From NCBI RefSeq assembly GCF_019249655.2, contig NZ_CP137557.1, positions 182,001 to 246,000 on the forward strand: 64,000 nucleotides of DNA, written 5' to 3'. Each line of letters starts with the position of its first letter. Position 1 is the first letter of the stretch. Made by a program: the position numbers and the translations under genes. Below are positions 24,905-34,622 of this stretch, in pieces. A model generated the notes under the pieces. That model saw only the letters and a program-made list of their open reading frames with translations, was not told where the DNA came from and searched no databases. Origin of the DNA: Segatella copri. GTDB taxonomy: Bacteria; Bacteroidota; Bacteroidia; Bacteroidales; Bacteroidaceae.

Positions 24905-26374
24905 ATGAAAAGATTTTTAGCTTTGTCATTGGTGGCTTGTGCCTCCTTGACGATGTTTGCGCAATCAACAGCGCGCAAATTCGTACTTAAGAATAGTGCG
25001 GATGGTAAGAGTGAACTCACCTGCTATCTGCCACAGAATCCTAGCGGTCGTGCTGTGGTAGACTGTCCTGGAGGCGGATATTCTCATCTCGCCATGGAAC
25101 ATGAGGGACATCAGTGGGCTGAATATTTCAACAAGCAGGGCATTGCCTACTTCGTTCTGAAGTATCGCATGCCGAATGGCGACCGCAATATTCCGCTCGG
25201 TGATGCCTATCAGGCGATGCGTACCGTGAGAGACAGTGCTGCTGTATGGCATATTAATAAGGAGGATGTGGGTATTATGGGCTTCTCGGCTGGCGGCCAT
25301 CTGGCTTCTTCGGTGAGTACCCATGCAGAATATGATGTTCGTCCTAACTTCTCCATCCTCTTCTATCCTGTGATTTCGATGGATGAGCGCATTACCCATA
25401 AGGGCTCCTGCGTCAACTTCCTGGGTGAGGAACGCAAGACCAATCCTCAGCTGGTGAAGGAATGGTCTAACGACAAGGCTGTCCGTCGCCATCTTACTCC
25501 TCGTGCCATCATCCTGATGTCGAGTGATGATGAGGTGGTTCCACCGGTAACCAATGGTGTGGCTTATTATTCTGCGATGAGAAACGAGGGCAACGAGTGC
25601 ACCATGCATGTTTATCCAACCTGCGGTCATGGCTGGGGCTTCCGTGATGCTGCCCATGGATTTCCTTATCATGAGCAGATGCTGAATGACCTTACCTGTT
25701 GGCTCAACGGTTTCAAGGCTCCAAAGGAGGATGCCATCCGTGTGGCTTGCATTGGTAATTCCATCACTGATGGCTTTGGCATAGGAATGGCTCCGGTTAA
25801 AGGATATCCTGCTCAGTTGCAGAAAAAGTTGGGTGATGGCTATGAAGTGAAGAACTTTGGTGTCTCTGCCCGTACAATGATGAACAAGGGCGATCTGCCT
25901 TATATGAACGAGTTGGCTTGGAGAGATGCCAAGGCTTTCAATCCTAGCGTGGTTATCATCAAGTTGGGAACCAACGATACCAAGACCCATAACTGGACGA
26001 AGGGGGCAGAGGAATATAAGCAGAGCATGCAGGCGATGATTGATACCTTGAAGGCGTTGCCAAGCAAGCCGAAGATTTATCTCTGTTCTCCGATTCCTGC
26101 CTTGAAGGATTCCTGGACCATCAATGACAGTGTCATCGTAAATGGAGAAATGCCTGTCATCCAGAAGCTTGCCAAGAAGAATAAGTGCAGTTTCGTGGAT
26201 TTGCATACCGCTTTCACTTTTGCAGACATGATGCAGCGTGATGGCATTCATCCTACAGCCAAGGGTGCCGGTAAGATTGCAGATATTATCTACACGGCAT
26301 TGACTACTCCAGAGAAGGAGTTGAAGGCAGCAGCCAAGAAGTCTGCCAAGAAAAAAGGTGCTAAAAAAAAGTAA
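24905..26374 (+). CDS. secreted two-domain esterase (alpha/beta hydrolase + SGNH hydrolase)
   Basis: A 489-residue secreted protein with a signal peptide (1-20). Residues about 30-272 form an alpha/beta-hydrolase: CPGGGYSHLA oxyanion region, nucleophile Ser128 in GFSAGG, acid in SSDDEVV (209-210) and His242 in GHGWGF. Residues about 277-470 form an SGNH/GDSL esterase: IGNSITDG (Ser286), GVSARTM, LGTNDTK and DGIHP. Both catalytic sets look complete. Relatives are xylan or pectin acetyl esterases of plant-polysaccharide degraders. The last 20 residues are Lys/Ala-rich (KKSAKKKGAKKK). Monocistronic, with its own promoter and terminator. Substrate is inferred from the families only. Confidence 0.88.
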   Translation: MKRFLALSLVACASLTMFAQSTARKFVLKNSADGKSELTCYLPQNPSGRAVVDCPGGGYSHLAMEHEGHQWAEYFNKQGIAYFVLKYRMPNGDRNIPLGDAYQAMRTVRDSAAVWHINKEDVGIMGFSAGGHLASSVSTHAEYDVRPNFSILFYPVISMDERITHKGSCVNFLGEERKTNPQLVKEWSNDKAVRRHLTPRAIILMSSDDEVVPPVTNGVAYYSAMRNEGNECTMHVYPTCGHGWGFRDAAHGFPYHEQMLNDLTCWLNGFKAPKEDAIRVACIGNSITDGFGIGMAPVKGYPAQLQKKLGDGYEVKNFGVSARTMMNKGDLPYMNELAWRDAKAFNPSVVIIKLGTNDTKTHNWTKGAEEYKQSMQAMIDTLKALPSKPKIYLCSPIPALKDSWTINDSVIVNGEMPVIQKLAKKNKCSFVDLHTAFTFADMMQRDGIHPTAKGAGKIADIIYTALTTPEKELKAAAKKSAKKKGAKKK

Positions 26375-26400
26375 TCTTGACAAGGTTGTCAGTATAAACA

Positions 26401-26440
26401 CGTGCCAAAGTGTCAGTCTTGATGCTTTGGCACGTTTTTC
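26401..26440 (+). terminator. terminator of the esterase gene
   Basis: A 10-bp perfect stem CGTGCCAAAG/CTTTGGCACG with a 14-nt loop and a T5 run. Confidence 0.9.
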
Positions 26441-26530
26441 GTATAGGGCGTGGGTGTTGAGAACGCATGCCACCATTGGCTACGCTAGAGACAAAAGATA
26501 AGAATAATAACAATTTAAAAATATAGAATC

Positions 26531-26803
26531 ATGAATATTAAACCATTAGCAGACAGAGTGCTGGTACTTCCTGCACCAGCTGAAGAAAAAGTAGGTGGAA
26601 TCATTATCCCTGATACAGCCAAGGAGAAGCCACAGCGCGGTAAGGTAGTTGCTACCGGCAAGGGTACCAAGGATGAGGAGATGATTCTCAAGGAAGGTGA
26701 TACTGTTCTCTACGGTAAGTATGCTGGTACTGAACTTGAGTTTGATGGTACTAAGTATATGATGATGCGTCAGAGCGACGTACTCGCTGTAGTGGAGGAG
26801 TAA
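26531..26803 (+). CDS. groS: co-chaperonin GroES
   Basis: A 90-residue GroES (Cpn10) of normal length. [15 protein letters not shown], a mobile loop [18 protein letters not shown] (about 17-34) and the [14 protein letters not shown] segment are typical. It caps the GroEL ring during folding. It precedes groEL by 43 bp. The 90 bp upstream have no CIRCE inverted repeat and no clear TAnnTTTG box, so the promoter remains undefined. Confidence 0.98.
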   Translation: MNIKPLADRVLVLPAPAEEKVGGIIIPDTAKEKPQRGKVVATGKGTKDEEMILKEGDTVLYGKYAGTELEFDGTKYMMMRQSDVLAVVEE

Positions 26804-26831
26804 TTGATAATTAATAGTTAACAGTTAATAG

Positions 26832-28475
<1,644 letters not shown>

Positions 28476-28559
28476 TCTAGCAGAATATAGTAGGTAATTC
28501 TACAGATTCGTGCAAACAAAGCATACTCTAAAGGTGCTGGTTTGCAAAGTGAAAATAAC

Positions 28560-28597
28560 AAATAGGGGTGATTCTCAATGAATTATCCCTATTTTTG
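28560..28597 (+). terminator. terminator of groES-groEL
   Basis: AATAGGG/CCCTATT stem around a 19-nt loop followed by T5. Confidence 0.75.
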
Positions 28598-28637
28598 TGT
28601 TTAATTTGTTTATAAGCTGCAAAAAAAAGCAAAATAG

Positions 28638-28669
28638 TTTGGTGGTATTGGACTTTTTTTGTAACTTTG
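28638..28669 (+). promoter_or_regulatory. promoter of candidate small RNA
   Basis: -33 TTTGG (28638-28642), 19-bp spacer, -7 TAACTTTG (28662-28669), a near-ideal match. Confidence 0.82.
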
Positions 28670-28674
28670 CAATC

Positions 28675-28804
28675 GAAATAGTAATAGTGCTGATAAAAGC
28701 GACCGAGAGGTCGATAAAGATATTTTTTTTGATTTGTTTTAGTAGATTAGTTTTTAAGTAGTTTGTTTTTGAAAATCGGTTGTCGTGAGACATCCGATTT
28801 TTTT
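28675..28804 (+). ncRNA. candidate small RNA between groEL and a small membrane protein gene
   Basis: A strong promoter is followed by about 130 nt without a credible reading frame and then a strong terminator: AATCGG-T-TGTC-GTGA-GACA-T-CCGATT and T7 (28774-28804). Near the 5' end a compact hairpin CGACC-GAGA-GGTCG (28700-28713) has a GNRA tetraloop. The middle is U-rich and single-stranded by eye. This is the structure of an independent small RNA; it is not a tRNA, SRP or tmRNA. Its family was not identified. Confidence 0.65.
28774..28804 (+). terminator. terminator of candidate small RNA
   Basis: Ten base pairs with one T-T mismatch, a GTGA loop and T7. Confidence 0.9.
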
Positions 28805-28908
28805 GTGTTTATAGGCGTCCTGCGTTAAAGGGAGTTAAGGATTTGCGGATACATCGTTTTCCTGCTAAAATAAATTCTCTTTCTTTCCACTAAATCAGAA
28901 TTTTATTG

Positions 28909-28916
28909 TATCTTTG
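28909..28916 (+). promoter_or_regulatory. -7 box of the small membrane protein / kinase operon
   Basis: TATCTTTG, 23 bp before the start codon at 28940. Confidence 0.7.
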
Positions 28917-28939
28917 CACCACAATAGCATTTTTATAGC

Positions 28940-29155
28940 ATGAATAATATTGATTGGAAAAAAGCTTTGGTCTTTCTGATAGTTATAGGAGGACTGATTT
29001 ATATAACAAAGGCTGAGTTGGGAATGACTAATACAAACTCATTCTTAACTACGCTAGGTGTGCTGTTGATTCTATTTATCGGTGACAACTTTGCACAGAA
29101 AATAGATGATGACAGAAAACGTCGTAAATTGAATAAGGATGGAAAAGCTGATTAA
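28940..29155 (+). CDS. small membrane protein of unknown function
   Basis: A 71-residue protein with two hydrophobic segments (about residues 9-22 and 35-50) joined by a short polar loop, and a basic, charged C-terminal tail (DDDRKRRKLNKDGKAD). Not recognised. A -7 promoter box lies just upstream and the 3' end overlaps the next gene by 17 bp, so it is expressed with the AmgK-like kinase. That context suggests a link to cell-wall recycling, but this is inference only. Confidence 0.7.
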   Translation: MNNIDWKKALVFLIVIGGLIYITKAELGMTNTNSFLTTLGVLLILFIGDNFAQKIDDDRKRRKLNKDGKAD

Positions 29156-30683
29156 TCTTTATAAGCAATGGGCTGGTGAGGAACCTGTCGAAGTCATCAG
29201 ATTGGCTGGGCAGGGAAGCAACCGCCAGTATTTCCGCATCATCAAGCAGGATGGTGATACCGTGATAGGTGTCATCGGAACGAGCCGTGATGAGGATCAT
29301 GCGTTCATTTATCTGGCTAATCATTTCAATCTTCGTCAGTTGCCGGTGCCTAAGGTTTTGGCGGTGAGTGAGGATCAGCTCTGCTATATCCAGACCGATC
29401 TGGGCGGTACATCCCTCTTTGATGCCATCAAAGGTGGACGGGAAGCTGGTGGCAGATATAACCAGAAGGAGAAGGAACTCCTGAAGAAAACCATTCGTGA
29501 GTTGCCTGACATCCAATTGCGTGGCGCTCGTGGCCTGGAGTGGGAAAACTGTTATCCGCAGCCGGAGTTCGATGTGGATAGTGTACTCTTCGATCTCAAC
29601 TACTTCAAGTATTGTTTTTTGAAGCCTACCGATCTGGATTTCCACGAGCTGAAACTGGAGGCAAACTTCCGTCTGTTTGCGAAGGACCTGACATCCGAAA
29701 AGATGGACTGCTTCCTCTATCGCGACTTCCAGGCACGCAATGTGATGCTCGATGCTGATGGCAATCCGTTCTTCATCGATTTCCAGGGAGGCAGAAAGGG
29801 ACCGTTCTACTACGACCTGGCTTCTTTCCTCTGGCAGGCTTCGGCAAAGTATCCGTTCAAGTTGCGCCGTGAACTGGTTTGGGAGTACTATCAGTCGTTG
29901 AAAAACTATACAGAAGTGCCATCTATCCGCCATTTCGTGAATCGGTTGAGTCTGTTTGTGCTCTTCCGTACCCTGCAAGTGTTGGGTGCCTACGGATTCC
30001 GTGGCTATTTTGAGCGCAAGAAGCATTTCCTGGAAAGTATTCCGGCTGCCATTCAGAACCTGCGCGATTTGCTGAAGATGGGCGAGAAGGTGTTCCCGTA
30101 TCCTTATATGATGGATATGCTGCGCCGACTCACCGAGTTGCCGCAGTTCAAGCGTATTGAGAGCGTGGCTGTTACCCGTGCTGATGGTTTTAGGATTACG
30201 GATAACAATATTTATCGGGCACATCCGCAGGATGGTCCTGCCACTTATTCCAAGTATGACGGCAAGGGTCCTCTGGTGGTGCGAGTGTTCAGTTTCTCCT
30301 TCAAGAAGGGAATTCCGGAGGATCCATCAGGAAATGGAGGTGGTTATGTGTTTGATTGCAGAAGCACCCACAATCCTGGAAGGTATGAGCCTTATAAGAA
30401 GTTGACCGGTTTGGATGAGCCTGTCATCCGATTCCTGGAGGATGATGGCGAGATACTGCAGTTCCTGGAACATGTCTATGCGTTGGCTGATCATCATGTA
30501 AACCGATATATCCAGCGCGGATTCACCTCGCTGATGTTCTGTTTCGGTTGCACCGGCGGTCAGCATCGCAGTGTCTATTCAGCCCAGCATCTGGCAGAGC
30601 ACATTCACGAAAAGTTTGGCGTGGAGGTGCGAATTTGCCACCGTGAGCAAGAGATTGAGCAGGTTTTGCCTGCAAAACAATAA
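29139..30683 (+). CDS. AmgK-like sugar kinase fused to a RapZ C-terminal domain
   Basis: A 514-residue fusion. Residues 1-330 are an aminoglycoside-phosphotransferase-fold kinase like AmgK: a glycine-rich GQGSNRQYFRI (24-34), a catalytic loop YRDFQARN (Asp196, Asn201) and metal-binding FIDFQGGRKGPFYYDLASF (Asp214). Residues about 378-508 match the C-terminal domain of RapZ: DCRSTHNPGR (406-415) and GCTGGQHRSVY (470-480). In E. coli RapZ this domain binds glucosamine-6-phosphate and RNA-related partners. AmgK phosphorylates MurNAc at C1. The next gene is a MurU-like enzyme, the next step. The start overlaps the upstream small gene by 17 bp. The kinase substrate is inferred from context; homoserine or choline kinase activity is less likely. 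Confidence 0.85.
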   Translation: MEKLINLYKQWAGEEPVEVIRLAGQGSNRQYFRIIKQDGDTVIGVIGTSRDEDHAFIYLANHFNLRQLPVPKVLAVSEDQLCYIQTDLGGTSLFDAIKGGREAGGRYNQKEKELLKKTIRELPDIQLRGARGLEWENCYPQPEFDVDSVLFDLNYFKYCFLKPTDLDFHELKLEANFRLFAKDLTSEKMDCFLYRDFQARNVMLDADGNPFFIDFQGGRKGPFYYDLASFLWQASAKYPFKLRRELVWEYYQSLKNYTEVPSIRHFVNRLSLFVLFRTLQVLGAYGFRGYFERKKHFLESIPAAIQNLRDLLKMGEKVFPYPYMMDMLRRLTELPQFKRIESVAVTRADGFRITDNNIYRAHPQDGPATYSKYDGKGPLVVRVFSFSFKKGIPEDPSGNGGGYVFDCRSTHNPGRYEPYKKLTGLDEPVIRFLEDDGEILQFLEHVYALADHHVNRYIQRGFTSLMFCFGCTGGQHRSVYSAQHLAEHIHEKFGVEVRICHREQEIEQVLPAKQ

Positions 30684-30689
30684 TATTTA

Positions 30690-30735
30690 GCGTGCAAATT
30701 TGGCTATCTCGCAAAAAGTTAGTAAATTTGCACGC
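30690..30735. promoter_or_regulatory. promoter within a 12-bp inverted repeat, upstream of the MurU-like gene
   Basis: Plus strand: -33 TTTGG (30699-30703), 19-bp spacer, -7 TAAATTTG (30723-30730). GCGTGCAAATTT (30690-30701) and AAATTTGCACGC (30724-30735) form a perfect inverted repeat overlapping both promoter elements, so it could be an operator, or a weak terminator of the preceding gene. Confidence 0.65.
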
Positions 30736-30759
30736 ACATTTTAAAATAGCTATTTAGCA

Positions 30760-31509
30760 ATGATGCAAGCAATGATATTCGCAGCAGGTTTGGGCACTCG
30801 CCTTAAGCCACTTACCGATCGCATTCCGAAGGCTTTGGTAAGTGTCGGAGGAGAACCTTTGCTCAAACGTGTCATCTTTCAGTTGAAGGATGCAGGTTTC
30901 ACTCGCATTGTAGTGAACGTGCATCATTTCTCCCAGCAAATCATCGATTATCTTCGAGAGAACGATAACTTCGGCATGGACATCCGCATCAGCGACGAAA
31001 GCGACAAGCTTCTCGAAACGGGTGGAGGAATCAGGAAGGCATGGCCGCTCTTTGAATCTTCGGAGCCTATCCTCATCCACAATGTTGATATATTAAGTAA
31101 CGTGGACCTGAAGAAGTTCTACCAGATGGAGAGCCAGGATATGATAGCTGCCCGACTGATGGTGAGTGAGCGCAAGACCAAACGTTATCTCCTCTTCGAT
31201 GACAGCATGCGACTGGTGGGATGGACGAATATTGAGACGGGCGAGGTGAAGAGTCCTTATCCGAACCTCAATCCCAAAGATTATAAGATGTATGCTTTCT
31301 CGGGCATTCACATGGTAGCCCCATCGCTCTTCCCGCTGATGGAGGAGGAGCCAGATAAGTTCCCTATCATGGACTTCTATCTGAAGCATTGCGACAAGGT
31401 GCGCATAGAGGGATATGTAAAGAACGACCTCAAGCTGATGGATGTGGGAAAGCAGGAGACGCTGAAAGAGGCGGAAGCATTCCTAAAATCGTTAGTTGAT
31501 AGTTTATAG
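30760..31509 (+). CDS. MurU-like nucleotidyltransferase
   Basis: A 249-residue sugar-1-phosphate nucleotidyltransferase with the N-terminal signature GLGTRLKPLTDRIPK (residues 10-24), a VGGEPLLKRVI segment and the metal-site HNVDIL (about 106-111). Size and form match MurU and related NDP-sugar pyrophosphorylases. With the upstream AmgK-like kinase this gives the recycling route MurNAc to MurNAc-1-P to UDP-MurNAc, bypassing early peptidoglycan synthesis. It has its own promoter, so it can be expressed apart from the kinase. A mannose-1-P guanylyltransferase-like role is the alternative. Confidence 0.82.
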   Translation: MMQAMIFAAGLGTRLKPLTDRIPKALVSVGGEPLLKRVIFQLKDAGFTRIVVNVHHFSQQIIDYLRENDNFGMDIRISDESDKLLETGGGIRKAWPLFESSEPILIHNVDILSNVDLKKFYQMESQDMIAARLMVSERKTKRYLLFDDSMRLVGWTNIETGEVKSPYPNLNPKDYKMYAFSGIHMVAPSLFPLMEEEPDKFPIMDFYLKHCDKVRIEGYVKNDLKLMDVGKQETLKEAEAFLKSLVDSL

Positions 31510-31590
31510 TTAATAGCGGCTATGCCGTATAGCAAGATTGCTATAAACTATAAACTATAAATTGTAAACTATAAATTAAAATTAGATATT

Positions 31591-33201
31591 ATGCAACAGA
31601 AGATTATTATTTTGGATTTCGGTTCACAGACCACACAGCTGATTGGCCGTCGTGTTCGTGAGCTTGATACCTTCTGCGAGATTATGCCTTACAACAAGTT
31701 TCCAAAGGATGACCCATCTGTGATTGGTGTCATTTTGAGCGGTAGCCCTTATTCCGTTCATGATCCGGAAGCTTTCAAGGTAGATCTGAGCCAGTTTATC
31801 GGTCGCATCCCTGTGCTCGGCATCTGCTATGGTGCTCAGTTCCTCTCTTATGCTCAGGGCGGTAAGGTGGAGGCTGCTGACAGCCGTGAGTATGGTCGTG
31901 CCAACTTAGAGCAGTTCGACAAGGAGAATCCTTTGTTCAAGGGATTCATCGAGAACTCTCAGGTTTGGATGAGTCATGGTGATACCATCACTGCGATTCC
32001 AGAGGACTATAAGTGCATCGCTTCTACTGCCAATGTGAAGTATGCTGCTTATGCTTCTACCAAGCAGCCTGTATGGGCAGTTCAGTTCCACCCAGAGGTG
32101 TTCCACTCTTTGCAGGGTACACAGTTGCTGAAGAACTTCGTAGTAGATATCTGCGGTAGCAAGCAGGATTGGAGTGCTGACTCTTTCGTTGAGACTACAG
32201 TAGCAGAGTTGAAGGAACAGTTGGGTGATGACAAGGTCATCCTCGGTCTTTCTGGTGGTGTTGATTCCAGCGTAGCTGCCGTTCTCCTGAACAAGGCTAT
32301 CGGCAAGAACCTTACCTGTATCTTCGTGGATCACGGTATGCTCAGAAAGAATGAGTTCCGTGATGTAATGGAGGATTACAAGTGTTTGGGTCTGAATGTT
32401 ATCGGTGTTGATGCTTCAGAGAAATTCTTTGCAGACTTGGCTGGTGTTACAGATCCAGAAGAGAAGCGTAAAATTATCGGCCGCGACTTCGTTGAGGTGT
32501 TCAATGCTGAGGCTAAGAAGCAGACAGGTGCCAAGTGGTTGGCTCAGGGTACTATCTATCCAGACCGTATCGAGAGCTTGAATATCACCGGTAAGGTAAT
32601 CAAGAGCCATCATAACGTAGGTGGTCTTCCAAAGGAGATGAACCTTCAGTTGTGTGAGCCATTGAAGTGGTTATTCAAGGACGAGGTTCGTCGAGTAGGT
32701 CGCTCTATGGGTATGCCTGAGCACCTGATTACCCGTCATCCATTCCCTGGTCCTGGTTTGGCAGTTCGTATCTTGGGTGATATTACTCCAGAGAAGGTAC
32801 GTATCCTTCAGGATGCTGATGATATCTATATCCGTGGCTTGCGTGAGTACAAGGTGAAGCTGAGTGGTGAGGAAGCTCGCCGCGTCTTGGCTGCCGGTGT
32901 TCCTGCTGACATGCAGAATGGTGAGATTGAGGTTTCTCTCTACGATCAGATCTGGCAGGCTGGTACCGTATTGCTTTCTACTGTCCGTTCAGTAGGTGTG
33001 ATGGGTGATGAGCGTACATACGAGCATCCTGTTGCATTGCGTGCCGTAACAAGTACTGATGCGATGACAGCCGACTGGGCACATCTCCCATACGACTTCA
33101 TGGCTAAGGTAAGCAACGAGATTATTAATAAGGTGAAGGGTGTCAACCGCGTTTGCTATGACATCTCTTCAAAGCCACCTTCGACAATTGAGTGGGAATA
33201 G
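31591..33201 (+). CDS. guaA: GMP synthase (glutamine-hydrolysing)
   Basis: A 536-residue GuaA converting XMP to GMP. The class I amidotransferase domain (about 1-190) has Cys79 in GICYGAQ and the HPE pair; the ATP-pyrophosphatase domain has [11 protein letters not shown] (about 219-229); the C-terminal dimerisation domain ends normally in PPSTIEWE. A little longer than the usual 510-525. The 80-bp gap upstream is made of AACTATAAA-type repeats and has no clear promoter box. Confidence 0.98.
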   Translation: MQQKIIILDFGSQTTQLIGRRVRELDTFCEIMPYNKFPKDDPSVIGVILSGSPYSVHDPEAFKVDLSQFIGRIPVLGICYGAQFLSYAQGGKVEAADSREYGRANLEQFDKENPLFKGFIENSQVWMSHGDTITAIPEDYKCIASTANVKYAAYASTKQPVWAVQFHPEVFHSLQGTQLLKNFVVDICGSKQDWSADSFVETTVAELKEQLGDDKVILGLSGGVDSSVAAVLLNKAIGKNLTCIFVDHGMLRKNEFRDVMEDYKCLGLNVIGVDASEKFFADLAGVTDPEEKRKIIGRDFVEVFNAEAKKQTGAKWLAQGTIYPDRIESLNITGKVIKSHHNVGGLPKEMNLQLCEPLKWLFKDEVRRVGRSMGMPEHLITRHPFPGPGLAVRILGDITPEKVRILQDADDIYIRGLREYKVKLSGEEARRVLAAGVPADMQNGEIEVSLYDQIWQAGTVLLSTVRSVGVMGDERTYEHPVALRAVTSTDAMTADWAHLPYDFMAKVSNEIINKVKGVNRVCYDISSKPPSTIEWE

Positions 33202-33271
33202 TCGGAATACCGATGGCTTACGATAAGCAGTCACTCAAATAAAGATGAATTAATTTAAACTCAATAAGTTA

Positions 33272-33320
33272 GGGGATTCGTTGACGTAACAGCTTGGTTG
33301 TCAACAAATCCCCTTTCCTT
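33272..33320 (+). terminator. guaA terminator
   Basis: GGGGATT-CGTTGAC pairs with GTCAAC-AAATCCCC, followed by a T-rich stretch. Confidence 0.85.
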
Positions 33321-33368
33321 TTATATTTTACTTTTAGGAAAATGTTTCTAGAGTTAGCTGAAAGTTTC

Positions 33369-33448
33369 GTTCAGCGACGTTGAATGTCCGTTCAGCGACG
33401 TTGAATGTCCGTTCAACGACGTTGAATGTAGGTTCAGCGACGTTGAAC
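33369..33448. repeat. 21-bp phased palindrome array, four units
   Basis: The near-palindrome GTTCARCGACGTTGAAY starts at 33369, 33390, 33411 and 33432, exactly 21 bp apart with 4-bp linkers. Each unit is TTCARCG-A-CGTTGAA, and the outermost flanks (AAAGTTTC and GGAACTTT) are also complementary. It lies after the guaA terminator and 137 bp before the sigma-factor gene. Confidence 0.95.
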
Positions 33449-33584
33449 GGAACTTTCTTCTAGTCTTAAAAACAATTTCGTTGAACCATAAAAGTATAAA
33501 CATTTACACCTTATTATATAAAAGGGTAGATAAAATATTCCTGTCCATTTAACCTTTTGACATTTAGGTAGTCTAACTTATAAA

Positions 33585-34127
33585 ATGAGAACAATGAATA
33601 GTACTGATCAGGAAATCATAGAGAAGATGCAATCGAATCCCGGCGTGGGGATGAAATTGCTGATGGATACATATCAGGAAAGGCTTTACTGGCATATCCG
33701 GCGTCTGGTGGTGTCGCATGATGACGCACAGGATTTGCTGCAGGAAACGTTTCTGAAAGTGTATCGCTCGTTCTCAAGTTTCAAAGGCAACAGCTCGTTG
33801 TTCTCCTGGCTCTATCGGGTGGCAACCAATGTTACGCTGAGTAGTCTTCGGGTACAGAAGCTGGAATCTTGTCCTTTGGATGGAGTTCGAGGTGTGGAGT
33901 CTGACCGCTATTTCGAGTTTGGTGATGAGGAGACCGTGGCTTTGCAGAAAGCCATCCATTCTCTGCCACCCAAGCAGCAGGCGGTTTTCAATATGCGTTA
34001 TTACGACGAGATGAGCTTCAGGGAAATAGCAGATGCCAATGAAACGACAGAAAGTTCTGCCAAGGCTAACTATCATTTTGCCAAAGCCAAGATAATAGAG
34101 CAGATGAAGCGATTCGTAACGCAATAG
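33585..34127 (+). CDS. ECF-type RNA polymerase sigma factor
   Basis: A 180-residue sigma-70 family protein with region 2 (about residues 20-90, DDAQDLLQETFLKVYR and FSWLYRVATN) and region 4 (about 120-175, SLPPKQQAVFNMRYYDEMSFREIADANETTE). No region 1.1 or 3, hence ECF type. Met 33585 or the Met three codons later could be the start. The gene 85 bp downstream codes for a one-helix membrane protein that may be its anti-sigma factor, and a Spy-like periplasmic protein follows. Two imperfect repeats of the dispersed motif and the 21-bp array are upstream. Confidence 0.93.
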   Translation: MRTMNSTDQEIIEKMQSNPGVGMKLLMDTYQERLYWHIRRLVVSHDDAQDLLQETFLKVYRSFSSFKGNSSLFSWLYRVATNVTLSSLRVQKLESCPLDGVRGVESDRYFEFGDEETVALQKAIHSLPPKQQAVFNMRYYDEMSFREIADANETTESSAKANYHFAKAKIIEQMKRFVTQ

Positions 34128-34211
34128 AATAAGAGGCGGAATATGAAAGAATTCTCATTCTGTGGAAATACAATTAGAACATTTAAAAGAAAATTTTAAA
34201 AGAAGATAGAT

Positions 34212-34574
34212 ATGGATAGAGAATACAACTTGGATAGAGTAGGCAAGAAGATGCCTTTTACCATGCCGGAAGATTTCTTCGACAAGGTGCAGGCGAATGT
34301 GCTAGCCCAAGTGGCGTTGGAGGAGCAGAAAAAGAAGAAGCATCCTCGCAAGGCGATGATGAGACGAATCTGGCTGGCTGCGGCAAGTGTTGCGGCTTCC
34401 GTTTCCTTGCTACTCTTAATAGGTAATGCTGTTGGGGACAATGATTCTTCTCAGGAGGTGAAGCCAGTGGCAAGTATGGCTCCTGTGGATAAGGCGTACG
34501 ACCAGTTGAGTGCGGAAGAACAGCAGGAAGTGTATGCCACCTATGCCAACGATGTGCTCCTCGGCATGGAGTAG
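34212..34574 (+). CDS. one-helix membrane protein, possible anti-sigma factor
   Basis: A 120-residue protein with a cytoplasmic, charged N-terminus (about 1-50; EDFFDKVQANVLAQV), one transmembrane helix (about 54-74) and a periplasmic tail rich in acidic residues. This is the topology of ECF anti-sigma factors, and the gene directly follows the sigma gene. No zinc-binding HxxxCxxC motif is present. I recognise no named domain; function is inferred from topology and order. Confidence 0.72.
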   Translation: MDREYNLDRVGKKMPFTMPEDFFDKVQANVLAQVALEEQKKKKHPRKAMMRRIWLAAASVAASVSLLLLIGNAVGDNDSSQEVKPVASMAPVDKAYDQLSAEEQQEVYATYANDVLLGME

Positions 34575-34622
34575 TGGCATGTTGGAAGGCTTGTATAAAA
34601 AAGAATGAATAAATAAAAGGTT

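Noticed and set aside
24965-26476. Open frame of 503 residues on the minus strand across the two-domain esterase
   Set aside because: Antisense shadow of a gene with two intact catalytic sets; no promoter or family pattern.
26441-26530. CIRCE operator upstream of groES
   Set aside because: No TTAGCACTC-N9-GAGTGCTAA or near match is present.
33369-33448. Short array considered as a CRISPR
   Set aside because: The linkers are only 4 bp, so there are no spacers, and no cas gene is near. The arrays at 14234, 15509 and 5258 fail for the same reason.
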